Assembly: GCF_025758695.1 (NCBI RefSeq)
Contig: NZ_JANJQP010000001.1
Location: 186,001 to 250,000 of the forward strand
Source: Oenococcus kitaharae
GTDB lineage: Bacteria > Bacillota > Bacilli > Lactobacillales > Lactobacillaceae
DNA length: 64,000 nt
Reading direction: 5' to 3'
A program made the translations under genes and the position numbers. The notes beneath the pieces were generated by a model that saw only the letters and a program-made list of their open reading frames with translations, searched no databases and was not told the origin of the DNA. Of the stretch, positions 34,286 to 43,380 are shown piece after piece. The stretch's first letter is position 1. Each line of letters starts with the position of its first letter.

Positions 34286-34337
34286 AAAAAAACAACTAAT
34301 TTCGTGCCGAACAAATGCACAAGAAAAGTTGTTTTAT
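34286..34337 (-). terminator. Intrinsic terminator in the argH leader (attenuator)
   Basis: In minus-strand sense, AAACAACT pairs with AGTTGTTT, with an inner pairing TTTC..GTGC / GCACGAAA, followed by a run of T. It lies in the leader, before argH, not after a gene. Its 5' arm begins at the stop codon of the small Arg-ending frame, so a ribosome paused at those Arg codons would cover the arm and prevent termination. Confidence 0.8.
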
Positions 34338-34390
34338 CGTCGGATAAGTTTAGAAGAGATAAATGAAGTTGTGAATGATTTCGCCTTCAT
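34334..34390 (-). CDS. Putative argH leader peptide ending in Arg-Arg-stop
   Basis: 18-codon frame: MKAKSFTTSFISSKLIRR then TAA. The last two codons before the stop are CGA CGA, and the stop lies in the 5' arm of the leader terminator. The promoter predicts a transcript start about 10 bases upstream of this ATG, so initiation would be near the 5' end; no Shine-Dalgarno is visible, the main weakness. Codon content, position and the overlapping terminator together match ribosome-mediated attenuation responsive to arginine. Inference only; no homologue is known to me. Confidence 0.6.
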   Translation of the reverse strand: MKAKSFTTSFISSKLIRR

Positions 34391-34407
34391 GATGTAACTT
34401 GAGTTTT

Positions 34408-34435
34408 AGTATACATGCTTTTCAGAAGAAAACAA
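34408..34435 (-). promoter_or_regulatory. Promoter of argH-argG-ABC operon
   Basis: On the minus strand, TTGTTT (34435-34430), a 16-base spacer and TATACT (34413-34408). No convincing ARG box (ArgR operator) was found around it. Confidence 0.65.
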
Positions 34436-34470
34436 TATTTTTTTAAAACTTTTTTCATTTTCTCGAAAAA

Positions 34471-37400
34471 TTAAATGATTTGACCGTTTCCAAACTTGTC
34501 GTCAAAATAATAAGTCTGTTGTGTAACAGGATCCGTCTGCGAACCGCCTTTTAGTTGGATACCATCTTGGCCAAAATATTGGACTTGACCATTGATATTC
34601 TGAAAACCAGTGACCGGCTGGCCGCTATCATCGGCATAATACCAATGAATTTTGTCTGGGGAGAAGTAATCATTTGTGACCATTGCACCATTCGTACCGT
34701 TGAAGTAGTGTTTTTCGCCGCTATTAGGATCCTGGGCAAATCCGTCTTTGATCTGAGTGAAGTCATCTCGAAAATAATTAGTGAGACCGTTGATAACCCG
34801 CATGCCGCGCACCGCCTCACCATTTTCATCCAGATAGATCCAATTACCATCAGATCGGCGCATGAAACGATTTGTGATCATTTGTCCGCTGATATCGTCA
34901 AAATACTGCAAATGGCCATTGATCGTTTGAAAACCAGTCACAATCTGCCCTTGGCTATCAGCGTAGTACCAAAGATGGCTATCGCCTTGATAACTGCCGG
35001 CCGTATTATCGTCAGGTGTGAAACTGCTGGAGGCACTCGTATAAATGAAATCGCCTTTAACTAAATCGCCGGTGAGGGCATTGAAGTAAAAACGCTGACC
35101 AGATTGGTTCGTGTAAAAGGCGTCTTTCATCTGCTGACCATGATCATCGAAGTAAAGCTGACGACCATTGATTGTTTGCAAACCGGTAACAGCCAACCCG
35201 TCAGCACCAAAATAATAGTAGCGGCCATTTTCGCTGCCTTTGAATTCGTTAACAGCCATATTGCCATTGCCGCTCTCAAAGTAACGCATCCGGCCGTCGC
35301 TGCCCAGAATAAAGGCATCTTTAGCCTCTACGCCGCTGGATTTGAAGAATTGCCAATGGCCATCAATTTGAGCCAATTGATTTGCCAGCATGATACCGTT
35401 CTCGTCAAAACGGAAACTATTGCCGTTTGTATCAGTCACATACTGATTAGCAACTTGTCGGCCTCTTTGATCGTAGTAATAGGTCTCGCCACGGTCATTT
35501 TGGACAAAGACATTTTGTGCTTCAACGCCGTTAGGAAAGAAAAGGTAGTGCTGGCCATTGATCGTTTGAGGCCCAGTCACCATATGGCCAGTGTTGTCAA
35601 AATAATAGTAGTTGCCGTCATCGCCTTGGACAAAAGCATTTGTGGCTTGATAACCACTGGTCGAGAAAAAGATAATGCCTTGATCATCTTGGGTAAAACC
35701 AGTTTCACCAGGCTGATTAGTCAATTGTTTAGGCAGAAAAGCTTCGTTTTCATCGTTTGAAACAACTTTAAAGTATTGATCTGTGCCTGAATCGCGCAGG
35801 ACGTAATAAGCACCGCGCCCCTGGATGTTGGAACCATTGAAGTATTTGGCCGACCATTCAGTAATTTTTTGACTAGGATCAATCGTTTGACCGGTTGAAA
35901 TTTGTGTTTTCGTAAACAAATCTGGATAAAGTTGCTGAAGTTTCTCCAGGAAAGCGCCGCCGAATTTTGTTTGATACTGCCCGCCCCCATTTGTATAAGC
36001 CAAGTAAAGATCGTTTTGCAAATCGGATCCAGCGATCGGCTGACCATAGGAGTCAGTTCGGTTGACTGTAATAATTTCTGGGTTTTGCAGATTATAAATT
36101 TGGTCGGGTACCCAATCGGCCATGACCTGGATGTTGTTGGCATGCAGGGCTTTGATAGCCGCTCTTAAGTCATCGACATCGCCGTATTTTGTCGGCGTAT
36201 CAAAGCCTAAATCATAGCGGTCGGTAAAGGCATAGCCGTTTTGAATGATTGAATCAAGAAAACTGCTGTCGCTGCTGGATCTGTACTGCGGTGCCAATTG
36301 GAAGCTGGTGATTCCCCAATCTTTAAACAGACCGGCGTTCTCGGTGATTTTCACGTTCGTAAAATTGTCGTGCTGTTCAGCGGTCGGGATCGACTGGAAA
36401 TTAGAAAAGCCTTCAAAAATCACGTTGCTGTCCAGTGCAGCGTTTGAATGATACACACTGCCATCAACACTAGCGGCCGAATCAGCTGTTGTTCTGGCAT
36501 CTTGATTGTCAGCAGCGCCGACAGGCACCCAAGCTGATAGGTATCCGGAAACTTCTGGATTCAAATAGCCGGCCAGTTCTGCTGCAGTAAAAGTCAAATC
36601 ACCATTTGCGTCTGTATATTTCACCGGTGCTTGAAGATCTGTATCAAAGTTCTCTAATCCAGACTCAGTAGTCAATAGTAGGGCGCGAAAAGCCTGATTT
36701 TTGTGGGCGGCACCCATGTGCAGGACAACCTGATCATTTTCAGCTAGTTTTAAATGAGAATTATTGCTGACGATCACGCCAATACCTTCTTGACGCGTTT
36801 GATTATCGCCTAAGTCGCTTGCCAGCATGGCATTTTGGCCAAAACGAACACTGGTCAGAATGTCGTTTTTATCAACGGCCATGCTTTGTCCACCGGTGGC
36901 ATATTTGACTCTGGCCTTTAAAAGGGTACTAATAGCATTAAAGTAAGGCGACTTGTTTGCCATGTAATCGCCATCGTCTGTGTACATATCACCGTAATAG
37001 ACACGCGGAACGGTATCTTTGTTGGTTAAAAGCATTGCATAGGCGCTGGGAATGTTATATTGTGTGTATTTTTTAACATCTGACTTCATGTCGGCGTTAT
37101 AGACTTCAAAAGCTGCCTTCAGCTGATCAGCTGTTGGAATCAAGCCGCTGCCGGAATTTGGATACAGGTCTGAAATAATTTGTGCAATGACTGTTTGGAC
37201 TTCCGAGTCGTGTGCACGGACAAAAGAATAGTTGGCAACGGCTTGATTGTCAGTCGAATCGTTTGCGCGATTGACTAAGTAGTAATCCATAAAACGCTGC
37301 ATTGTACCGCGGATGTTGTCCGGCTTTGTCAAAGACCAGATTAGCTGTGTGTGCATATAATCGTCCATGGTTAACTGCGGGTAGCCTTGGGCTTTCATAT

Positions 37401-38994
37401 ATTCGGGATCGTTGTGGCTCCAGTCCTCCAAAATAGATAGATGCTGATCAGAAGTAAGATCGTTTGAACCACTCTTAAAAGCATCTTTGAAATATGCAGC
37501 TGCAATCTGCAATAAATCAGCATCGACATTATCAACAGCATCAACACGGATGCCGTCAAAGTTAGCATCTGGATCATTGGCTGTGATTGATCCGAAGTTC
37601 ATGAGATAATAAAGCCAATTGAGTTGTTCGGCCTGGACAACAGGATTGGAATTATCGACATCGTTGGCTAGCAATAATTCAAAGCCGCCAAGGGACGCAT
37701 CCGTATTATATTCTGGCGTTCCAGTTTGATTTGTCGGTGTCCGATTTAGCAAACGGAAGTTGGAATTAGCATCTGGCGTTAATGGACTGTTAACGAAGGT
37801 GAGGGCGCCGCCTTGTAGATGGTCGCTGCCAGGATCTTCGCTCTCTTCATTCCAAGAAGGCTGCTGGTTGATAAAAGTCTGCAGCAGTGTTTTCAACCAA
37901 TCAGTTGAAGCTTGCTGACTGATTTTCTTTTCAATCGCACCTTGTACAGATTGAGCGGCGTGATTCAATAAAAGCTGGTCATCAGCAATTTTGAAATCCT
38001 GATCATTGGCAATAAAGCCCTGAGTTTTCATGTAATTCAGGTAGTTGACTTCTGTTTGTTTGTCGGGCCACCAAGTGGTCAGAATTGGGCGGAAGTCATC
38101 AGTACGCGAGGCGCGCCAGTCGGTGCCATTTTCAAGAATGTCGGCTGGCCGATACCAAGCTTCAGCGGTTAAATAACCGTTGATATTTGTGAAACTCTCG
38201 CTTTTTGTCGAATAAACGGCATTGTGAGCTGTAAAATCGTCATTTTGTGCTGTGAGCCCTTCTTTAATACTGGATGCATTTGTGTTGGTCAATGCACCGG
38301 TTGTTTTGTCAAAGTAGAGAACTTGGTTGTCAAAAACGCCGGAATAACCTTTTCTCATGTGGCCGTCCTGATCAAAGTAATAACTTTGGCCTTGAATTGT
38401 TTTCAGACCGGTTGCCATCTGACCCTTGTCATCAAAATAGAAAATGTTGCCTTGCTTATCTGTAGCATAGTTATTGACTGTTTCCTTGCCATCTGCTTCG
38501 AAGTGATGCAGGTCATTATTAATGATTTTAAAGCCTGTTACAGCATTGCCGCTTTGACTATCGAAATAATAGCTTGAGCCGTCCACTGTTTCAAAACTGC
38601 CTTTAATCTGAATGCCTTGTTCATCAAAGAACTGCAAACTGCCGTCAATGGTCTGCAGGCCTTTGACAAATTGGCCGTCGCTGCCCATGTAAAACCAGTT
38701 TCCCGCCTGTTGAACGTAGTGGGGTACGATTGCTGCTGGAGTTGGGCTGACAGTTTGAGAGATCTCGTCTGTTTCCGGCTGTTCTGCGCTTTGCGATGTC
38801 GGCTCGCTTTGATCAGCGGCCGCTGTCAAAGGAGCGACTGATTGCGCAGTTGTGTCTTCCTGATTCAAGTCGTCTGCCTGAACCGTGATAAGATTTGAGC
38901 CAGCAGCCATCATAAAAACGGTCGTGCCGGCTACAATCCAATTTTTTCCTGATTTATAGAGCTTTTTTCGATCTATTCTTGCCTTTCTTTCCAC
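34471..38994 (-). CDS. Dextransucrase (GH70 glucansucrase)
   Basis: Secreted enzyme that polymerises the glucose of sucrose into alpha-1,6-linked dextran. 1507 aa from GTG 38994, chosen because AGAGGAA (39008-39002) is a Shine-Dalgarno 7-8 bases upstream; an ATG at 39015 has none. The N terminus carries a KxYKxGKxW signal (KLYKSGKNW). Glucan-binding repeats with YYFD/G-x-x-TG units occupy about residues 95-240. The GH70 core has the nucleophile Asp485 ([12 protein letters not shown]), acid/base Glu523 ([11 protein letters not shown]) and transition-state Asp596 ([13 protein letters not shown]; the SEV triad is typical of dextran makers). A second part of the permuted barrel follows ([10 protein letters not shown]), then nine or more C-terminal glucan-binding repeats to the end. 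It stands alone, with its own leader. It resembles the known O. kitaharae dextransucrase from memory. Confidence 0.96.
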   Translation of the reverse strand: MERKARIDRKKLYKSGKNWIVAGTTVFMMAAGSNLITVQADDLNQEDTTAQSVAPLTAAADQSEPTSQSAEQPETDEISQTVSPTPAAIVPHYVQQAGNWFYMGSDGQFVKGLQTIDGSLQFFDEQGIQIKGSFETVDGSSYYFDSQSGNAVTGFKIINNDLHHFEADGKETVNNYATDKQGNIFYFDDKGQMATGLKTIQGQSYYFDQDGHMRKGYSGVFDNQVLYFDKTTGALTNTNASSIKEGLTAQNDDFTAHNAVYSTKSESFTNINGYLTAEAWYRPADILENGTDWRASRTDDFRPILTTWWPDKQTEVNYLNYMKTQGFIANDQDFKIADDQLLLNHAAQSVQGAIEKKISQQASTDWLKTLLQTFINQQPSWNEESEDPGSDHLQGGALTFVNSPLTPDANSNFRLLNRTPTNQTGTPEYNTDASLGGFELLLANDVDNSNPVVQAEQLNWLYYLMNFGSITANDPDANFDGIRVDAVDNVDADLLQIAAAYFKDAFKSGSNDLTSDQHLSILEDWSHNDPEYMKAQGYPQLTMDDYMHTQLIWSLTKPDNIRGTMQRFMDYYLVNRANDSTDNQAVANYSFVRAHDSEVQTVIAQIISDLYPNSGSGLIPTADQLKAAFEVYNADMKSDVKKYTQYNIPSAYAMLLTNKDTVPRVYYGDMYTDDGDYMANKSPYFNAISTLLKARVKYATGGQSMAVDKNDILTSVRFGQNAMLASDLGDNQTRQEGIGVIVSNNSHLKLAENDQVVLHMGAAHKNQAFRALLLTTESGLENFDTDLQAPVKYTDANGDLTFTAAELAGYLNPEVSGYLSAWVPVGAADNQDARTTADSAASVDGSVYHSNAALDSNVIFEGFSNFQSIPTAEQHDNFTNVKITENAGLFKDWGITSFQLAPQYRSSSDSSFLDSIIQNGYAFTDRYDLGFDTPTKYGDVDDLRAAIKALHANNIQVMADWVPDQIYNLQNPEIITVNRTDSYGQPIAGSDLQNDLYLAYTNGGGQYQTKFGGAFLEKLQQLYPDLFTKTQISTGQTIDPSQKITEWSAKYFNGSNIQGRGAYYVLRDSGTDQYFKVVSNDENEAFLPKQLTNQPGETGFTQDDQGIIFFSTSGYQATNAFVQGDDGNYYYFDNTGHMVTGPQTINGQHYLFFPNGVEAQNVFVQNDRGETYYYDQRGRQVANQYVTDTNGNSFRFDENGIMLANQLAQIDGHWQFFKSSGVEAKDAFILGSDGRMRYFESGNGNMAVNEFKGSENGRYYYFGADGLAVTGLQTINGRQLYFDDHGQQMKDAFYTNQSGQRFYFNALTGDLVKGDFIYTSASSSFTPDDNTAGSYQGDSHLWYYADSQGQIVTGFQTINGHLQYFDDISGQMITNRFMRRSDGNWIYLDENGEAVRGMRVINGLTNYFRDDFTQIKDGFAQDPNSGEKHYFNGTNGAMVTNDYFSPDKIHWYYADDSGQPVTGFQNINGQVQYFGQDGIQLKGGSQTDPVTQQTYYFDDKFGNGQII

Positions 38995-39008
38995 TATAAA
39001 ATTCCTCT

Positions 39009-39100
39009 TTTCCATTTATGGGCCGAATCAGCTTCAGCCGAGTCCCTTCATCTGGGCTTGAACCAGCAGGTTCCCATTTTTTGAACCACAAAGAGATGCA
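39009..39100 (-). other. Repeat-rich 5' region of the dextransucrase gene
   Basis: In minus-strand sense this region holds GGTTC / GAACC / GGTTC alternating complementary units, then CTGG-TTCAAGC-CCAG and CGGCT / AGCTG / GGCCC elements, able to form alternative stems. One stem mimics a tRNA T arm. No ORF is present. The 286 bases from 39016 to 39301 hold only this and the folD promoter. Confidence 0.4.
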
Positions 39101-39310
39101 AAACTTAAAGGTCAAAGTATTGGACAGCTTTAATGAAAAGTAAAGACAGTCTTAATTTTTTGTTAAAAAAATAACTTAATTTTCTACAATGATTTATTAG
39201 TCAATTAATATTGAATCTATCTGTGCCAATTTCGGACGAGCTAATATTGTGGCGAGCCAGGCTTTGTTTGAAAAAATGACATTTCTCCCTTTGAGACTGG
39301 ATTGATATGC

Positions 39311-39316
39311 GATAAT
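39311..39316 (+). promoter_or_regulatory. Extended -10 element of folD, leaderless start
   Basis: TGCGATAAT ends at 39316, six bases before the folD ATG (39323). Standard -10 to +1 spacing puts the first transcribed base at the A of ATG. There is no Shine-Dalgarno. Confidence 0.55.
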
Positions 39317-39322
39317 TTACGC

Positions 39323-40183
39323 ATGGTTCAAATACTGGATGGTAAAAGTGTCTCCAAAAAAATCCTTGAAAAGGTGAAAACATCTGTCGAGCAGGCCGAT
39401 TTTCCTGTCAAACTTGCGACGATTTACGATCAAAGCGATGCCGGCAGCAGCATGTATGTGGCTATGAAAATCAGACGAGCCAAGCAGGTTGGTATTGCTT
39501 CTGAAGAATTCAAAATTGATGATTCTTGGACAACGGCCAGCCTATTGACCTTGGTTAAGCGATTAAACGATGATCCGACTATTTCCGGTATTCTGGTACA
39601 ATCGCCGCTGCCTGCCTCGATTAATGAATCCGATATTTTTAATGCGATCGCGATTCAAAAAGACGTGGACGGTTTGTCTGCTTTAAATCAAGGCTTGTTG
39701 TTTGAAAATGCTAGCCAGAATTACCTGATCCCTGCGACACCGGCTGGTGTGATCAAACTGCTTGAAAATTATGATTTTGATTTTGCAGGTAAAAATGCAT
39801 TGGTCATCGGGAGATCAGTTTTGTTTGGCCGTCCAATGAGTATTGCCTTGACCAATCACGATATGACCGTGACATTGGCTCATTCCAAAACCAGTCGCGC
39901 GACTTTACAGAGATTGGCTGAATCCGCTGACTTGATTGTTGTGGCAGTTGGCAAGGCGAATTGGTTTGATCTGCCTAATTTAAAATCTTCGGCGGTAGTG
40001 ATTGATGTTGGTGCCAATAAAGTTACCGGTAAAGCGGTCGGAGATGTTGATTTTGAAAAAATTGCACCTCAAGTGGCTCAGATTACACCGGTACCAGGCG
40101 GTGTCGGACCGATGACAATCGCCACTTTGATTCAGCACACATTTTTACTAGCGACGTTACAGCAAAAAGGAGAAGTTAGATGA
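39323..40183 (+). CDS. folD: Bifunctional methylenetetrahydrofolate dehydrogenase/cyclohydrolase
   Basis: FolD interconverts 5,10-methylene-, methenyl- and 10-formyl-tetrahydrofolate. 286 aa, normal. Visible motifs: the catalytic-lysine region MYVAMKIRRAKQVG (normally YxxxKxK; here the tyrosine and lysine are kept), GILVQSPLPASI (family ILVQLPLP with Ser for Leu), DVDGLS, the cofactor-binding VIGRSVLFGRPMS and the C-terminal TPVPGGVGPMTIA signature. ATG 39323 is chosen over TTG/ATG upstream because conserved MVQILDGKSVSK starts there. No Shine-Dalgarno; a leaderless transcript is likely. It overlaps the ACT-domain gene by 4 bases. Confidence 0.95.
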   Translation: MVQILDGKSVSKKILEKVKTSVEQADFPVKLATIYDQSDAGSSMYVAMKIRRAKQVGIASEEFKIDDSWTTASLLTLVKRLNDDPTISGILVQSPLPASINESDIFNAIAIQKDVDGLSALNQGLLFENASQNYLIPATPAGVIKLLENYDFDFAGKNALVIGRSVLFGRPMSIALTNHDMTVTLAHSKTSRATLQRLAESADLIVVAVGKANWFDLPNLKSSAVVIDVGANKVTGKAVGDVDFEKIAPQVAQITPVPGGVGPMTIATLIQHTFLLATLQQKGEVR

Positions 40184-40452
40184 AAAGAGCAGTTGTGACT
40201 GTCATAGGAAAGGATCGCCCTGGGATTATTGCTGGCGTTTCAAAGACCTTAGCCGAAAAACAAGCCAATATCCTTGACGTTTCCCAGACTTTGATGGGGA
40301 CTATTTTTACGATGAGTATGCTGATTGATATCACTGAGATTGATGCCCAATTTGATGATTTGCAGAACAGCCTCAAGCAGACCGGTGAGGTATTAGGCGT
40401 GACTGTCCACATTCAAAGAGAAGAAATCTTCAATTCAATCTCACAAATTTAG
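40180..40452 (+). CDS. ACT domain protein (UPF0237)
   Basis: 90 aa single ACT domain of the UPF0237 family (GcvR-like). The start [21 protein letters not shown] is the ligand-binding loop (DRPGI), followed by a complete beta-alpha-beta ACT fold. It likely senses an amino acid and may control the next gene's product; the ACT/UPF0210 pair is conserved across Firmicutes. Function is unproven. Shine-Dalgarno AAAGGAG lies inside the end of folD, with ATGA overlap. Confidence 0.92.
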   Translation: MKRAVVTVIGKDRPGIIAGVSKTLAEKQANILDVSQTLMGTIFTMSMLIDITEIDAQFDDLQNSLKQTGEVLGVTVHIQREEIFNSISQI

Positions 40453-40463
40453 CCGAGGGACTC

Positions 40464-41807
40464 ATGGATATAAAAAAAATTAATGAAACAATCCAGATGA
40501 TTTCTGAAGAACATTTTGATATCCGGACTGTCACGATGGGTCTCTCTTTGTTAGATTGTATCGGTGCAAATGGTCAGCAGACGGCTGAAAAAGTTTACGA
40601 GAAAATCATTAAAAAAGCTGGTAATTTGGTGGCAACTGCAAGGCAATTGGAGCGGGATTTCGGTGTGCCGATTGTTAACAAACGAATTTCTGTGACGCCG
40701 ATTTCGCTACTGGCCGGAAACTCTGATTATGCCGGATTATTAGCTATCGCACATAGTCTGGACCGGGCGGCCGCTGCTGTAGGCGTTGATTTTATCGGCG
40801 GCTATTCAGCACTGATTCAAAAAGGCACAACACCGAGTGAAAAAATGCTGATTGAAAGTTTACCAGAGGTACTCTCAAAAACTAATTTGTTAATGTCTAG
40901 TATTAATGTTGCTTCGACCAAAGCAGGCATTAATCTGAATGCCATTCGTAAAATGGGCGAGACAATCAAAGATATTGCCCAACAAGATCCGCTGGCAAAT
41001 GCCAAACTGGTTGTTTTTGCGAATGCCGTTGAAGATAATCCTTTCATGGCTGGTGCCTTCCACGGTGTTTCAGAAGATGATGCTGTCATTAATGTCGGTG
41101 TCTCTGGACCGGGTGTTGTCAAACGCGCTTTGGAAACGGTTCGTGATCAGCCGATTGACGTTGTCGCTGAAAAAATCAAGACCACGGCTTTTAAAATCAC
41201 GCGGATTGGGCAGCTGATTGGTACTTTGACTGCACAAAAATTGGGCCTGCCTTTTGGCATTGTTGATTTAAGTCTTGCGCCGACCCCAGCGCGTGGCGAT
41301 TCTGTCGCTGAAGTGTTAGAGGAAATTGGTTTAGAGCAAGTTGGTACGCAAGGCACGACCGCTGCTTTAATGCTGTTAAATGATGCAGTCAAAAAGGGCG
41401 GCGTCATGGCCAGCCAACGGGTCGGTGGTTTGAGCGGCGCCTTTATTCCTGTTTCTGAGGATGCTGGTATGATTGATGCAGCAGTTGCTGGTACTTTGAC
41501 AATCAGCAAGTTAGAGGCAATGACGGCCGTTTGTTCCGTTGGCCTTGATATGATTGCCATTCCGGGCGATACACCTGCCACGACCATCTCAGCTATGATT
41601 GCTGACGAGGCGGCCATTGGCGTACAAAACAATAAGACCACGGCTGTGCGTGTGATTCCAGTTCCGGGTAAAGGCGTTGGCGACGAGATTGATTTTGGCG
41701 GCCTGCTTGGCCGCGCGCCGATTATGCCTGTTATCAATCGGTCTTCAGAGAAATTTATTAGTCGAGGAGGGCACATTCCTGCTCCGATTCATTCATTTAA
41801 AAATTAA
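40464..41807 (+). CDS. PFL family protein (UPF0210/DUF711)
   Basis: 447 aa protein of the UPF0210 family, structurally related to pyruvate formate-lyase-like barrels but with no known reaction. Conserved blocks: [15 protein letters not shown] near the N terminus, [15 protein letters not shown] (about residues 110-124), [20 protein letters not shown] (about 198-217) and [12 protein letters not shown] (about 330-341), and the C-terminal [13 protein letters not shown]. It is paired with the upstream ACT protein, 11 bases away. Confidence 0.92.
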   Translation: MDIKKINETIQMISEEHFDIRTVTMGLSLLDCIGANGQQTAEKVYEKIIKKAGNLVATARQLERDFGVPIVNKRISVTPISLLAGNSDYAGLLAIAHSLDRAAAAVGVDFIGGYSALIQKGTTPSEKMLIESLPEVLSKTNLLMSSINVASTKAGINLNAIRKMGETIKDIAQQDPLANAKLVVFANAVEDNPFMAGAFHGVSEDDAVINVGVSGPGVVKRALETVRDQPIDVVAEKIKTTAFKITRIGQLIGTLTAQKLGLPFGIVDLSLAPTPARGDSVAEVLEEIGLEQVGTQGTTAALMLLNDAVKKGGVMASQRVGGLSGAFIPVSEDAGMIDAAVAGTLTISKLEAMTAVCSVGLDMIAIPGDTPATTISAMIADEAAIGVQNNKTTAVRVIPVPGKGVGDEIDFGGLLGRAPIMPVINRSSEKFISRGGHIPAPIHSFKN

Positions 41808-41816
41808 GGAGGTTAT

Positions 41817-42593
41817 ATGATTTACGGTTTTTTGGGTGCCGGGCATTTAGCTGCGACAATGATTAAGGGGCTAATTAAAAGCGGTGTCTCTCCGGAAAAA
41901 ATTTTGGTTAGCTCGCCGCATTCCGCACAACGATTATCTACTGAGATTGGTGTTGTTTCCGTTTCTGAAAGTGAACTGATTGAAAAATCGGATCTGCTTG
42001 TTTTTGCTTTCTTGCCGCAGCAGCTCAGCACAATTATACAGACAATCGGTACAGACAAGTTTTCTGACAGATTGATTGTTTCTCTATTGGGTTCAACGAC
42101 TGTTTCTCAGCTTCAAAATCTTCTGCCCGCTGCCAGAATTGTGCGCGCCATGCCTAATATCAACGCTGAATTTAACAGGTCAACCACAGCTGTTGTGGCG
42201 GCACCTTCTGCAAGTGATCACGATAGACAGTTGGTGGACACATTTTTTGCCAAGATCGGGTCGCTAACAGAATTGCCTGAGGAATTGTTCCCGGCTTTTT
42301 CTGCGATTGCCGGCTCCGGTCCTGCTTTTGCTGCTTTGTTCTTAAAGGGACTGCAGCTGTCCGGAATCAAGCTTGGGCTTTCAAAAAAAGATAGTCTCAA
42401 AATTGCGGCCGATATGGTATTGGGATCAATGGCCGCCATTCAAAAAGGCAGTCAGCAGCCTGATCAGGTTATTAAAGCTGTGGCATCGCCCGGCGGCAGC
42501 ACTGCTTTAGGCGTTGCTTCTTTTGAAGCTGACAATTTTGTGGGCGTGATTGAAAAAGCGATTAAAAAAACGGCTGGTTATGGTCAAAAATAG
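41817..42593 (+). CDS. proC: Pyrroline-5-carboxylate reductase
   Basis: Last step of proline synthesis: NAD(P)H reduction of P5C to proline. 258 aa. The N-terminal Rossmann motif is GFLGAGHLAATMIKG (residues 4-18). VRAMPNINAEFNRSTTAV is the substrate region, and AIAGSGPAFAALFLKGL, SPGGSTALGVASFE are the C-terminal signature. Shine-Dalgarno AAGGAGG (41807-41813) immediately precedes the ATG. It heads a proC-proB-proA operon, with proB starting inside its 3' end. Confidence 0.96.
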   Translation: MIYGFLGAGHLAATMIKGLIKSGVSPEKILVSSPHSAQRLSTEIGVVSVSESELIEKSDLLVFAFLPQQLSTIIQTIGTDKFSDRLIVSLLGSTTVSQLQNLLPAARIVRAMPNINAEFNRSTTAVVAAPSASDHDRQLVDTFFAKIGSLTELPEELFPAFSAIAGSGPAFAALFLKGLQLSGIKLGLSKKDSLKIAADMVLGSMAAIQKGSQQPDQVIKAVASPGGSTALGVASFEADNFVGVIEKAIKKTAGYGQK

Positions 42594-43380
42594 GGGCAAA
42601 GATTGGAAAAGGATTGTCGTTAAGGTTGGCACATCGACGATCGTTTTAAAAAACGGCAAGATCAATCTGCCTGTTATCGGTCAACTTGTTCAGACGCTTT
42701 GTGCCTTAAGGAATTCCGGTAAAGAGGTGATCTTTGTGACCTCTGGTGCGATTGGTGTTGCTTTGAATCAACTTGGGCTTAAAAAACGACCGGCTGCCAT
42801 CCCGGAACAACAAGCTTTGGCTGCAATTGGACAGGCAAATCTGATGGCCATTTACAACCAGACCTTCGCTTTTTATCACCAGCTGACCGGTCAAATTCTA
42901 CTCACTTACGATGTTTTTGATAATCCCAAGATGCTGGATAACATGTTAAACGCCTTGGGCGAACTACTGCAACTGAACGCTATTCCGATTATTAATGAAA
43001 ATGATGTGATTGCCGTTGATGAGATGGACCATAAGCATTCATTTGGCGACAATGACCGTCTAGCTGCAATGGTCGCTAACGCCATTGATGCCGATGCCTT
43101 GATTATTTTGTCGGATGTGGATGGCCTTTATGATAAAAATCCGCATCTTTTTTCTGATGCTAAAAAAATTTATCAAGTTAAATCTGTTGATGATCACATT
43201 TTGGCGCTTTCTTCAGGCAAGAGTGATTTAGGGAAAGGCGGCATGCAGACTAAACTAAAAGCGGCTGAGTTATTATTGAAGCATAATAAAGAAATGCTGC
43301 TGTTATCAGGCTCTCAACCGGCAGATATTTTGGCGGCGCTTTCTGGTAAGGACATCGGTACTTTGTTTAGCCATGAATGA
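42580..43380 (+). CDS. proB: Glutamate 5-kinase
   Basis: Phosphorylates glutamate at the start of proline synthesis. 266 aa amino-acid-kinase domain only: RIVVKVGTSTIV (about residues 11-22), VTSGAIGVALNQLGL (about 49-63), IINENDVIAVDEM, FGDNDRLAAMVANAI, and KGGMQTKLKAAELL. The C-terminal PUA domain of E. coli and B. subtilis ProB is absent, as in several lactic acid bacteria. The start is taken as ATG 42580 (14-base overlap with proC); a TTG 42550 would extend it into proC without support. Confidence 0.95.
   Translation: MVKNRGKDWKRIVVKVGTSTIVLKNGKINLPVIGQLVQTLCALRNSGKEVIFVTSGAIGVALNQLGLKKRPAAIPEQQALAAIGQANLMAIYNQTFAFYHQLTGQILLTYDVFDNPKMLDNMLNALGELLQLNAIPIINENDVIAVDEMDHKHSFGDNDRLAAMVANAIDADALIILSDVDGLYDKNPHLFSDAKKIYQVKSVDDHILALSSGKSDLGKGGMQTKLKAAELLLKHNKEMLLLSGSQPADILAALSGKDIGTLFSHE

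Noticed and set aside
34360-34410. Possible ARG box near the argH promoter (TGAAT and TTCAT units)
   Set aside because: Spacing and sequence do not fit the ArgR consensus; the bases belong to the leader frame.
34471-35700. Spaced repeats in the dextransucrase region as a possible CRISPR
   Set aside because: The repeats are in-frame glucan-binding protein repeats of unequal length and sequence.
35104-35760. Long open frame on the + strand opposite the dextransucrase repeats (218 codons), plus similar ones at 34555-35064 and 38224-38577
   Set aside because: Antisense shadow of the repetitive glucan-binding domain; no Shine-Dalgarno or family resemblance.
39030-39090. T-arm-like CTGG-TTCAAGC-CCAG, possible tRNA on the minus strand
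   Set aside because: No acceptor, D arm or anticodon arm can be built around it.
41147-41776. 209-codon frame antisense to the UPF0210 gene
   Set aside because: Shadow of a strongly supported gene; composition not protein-like.
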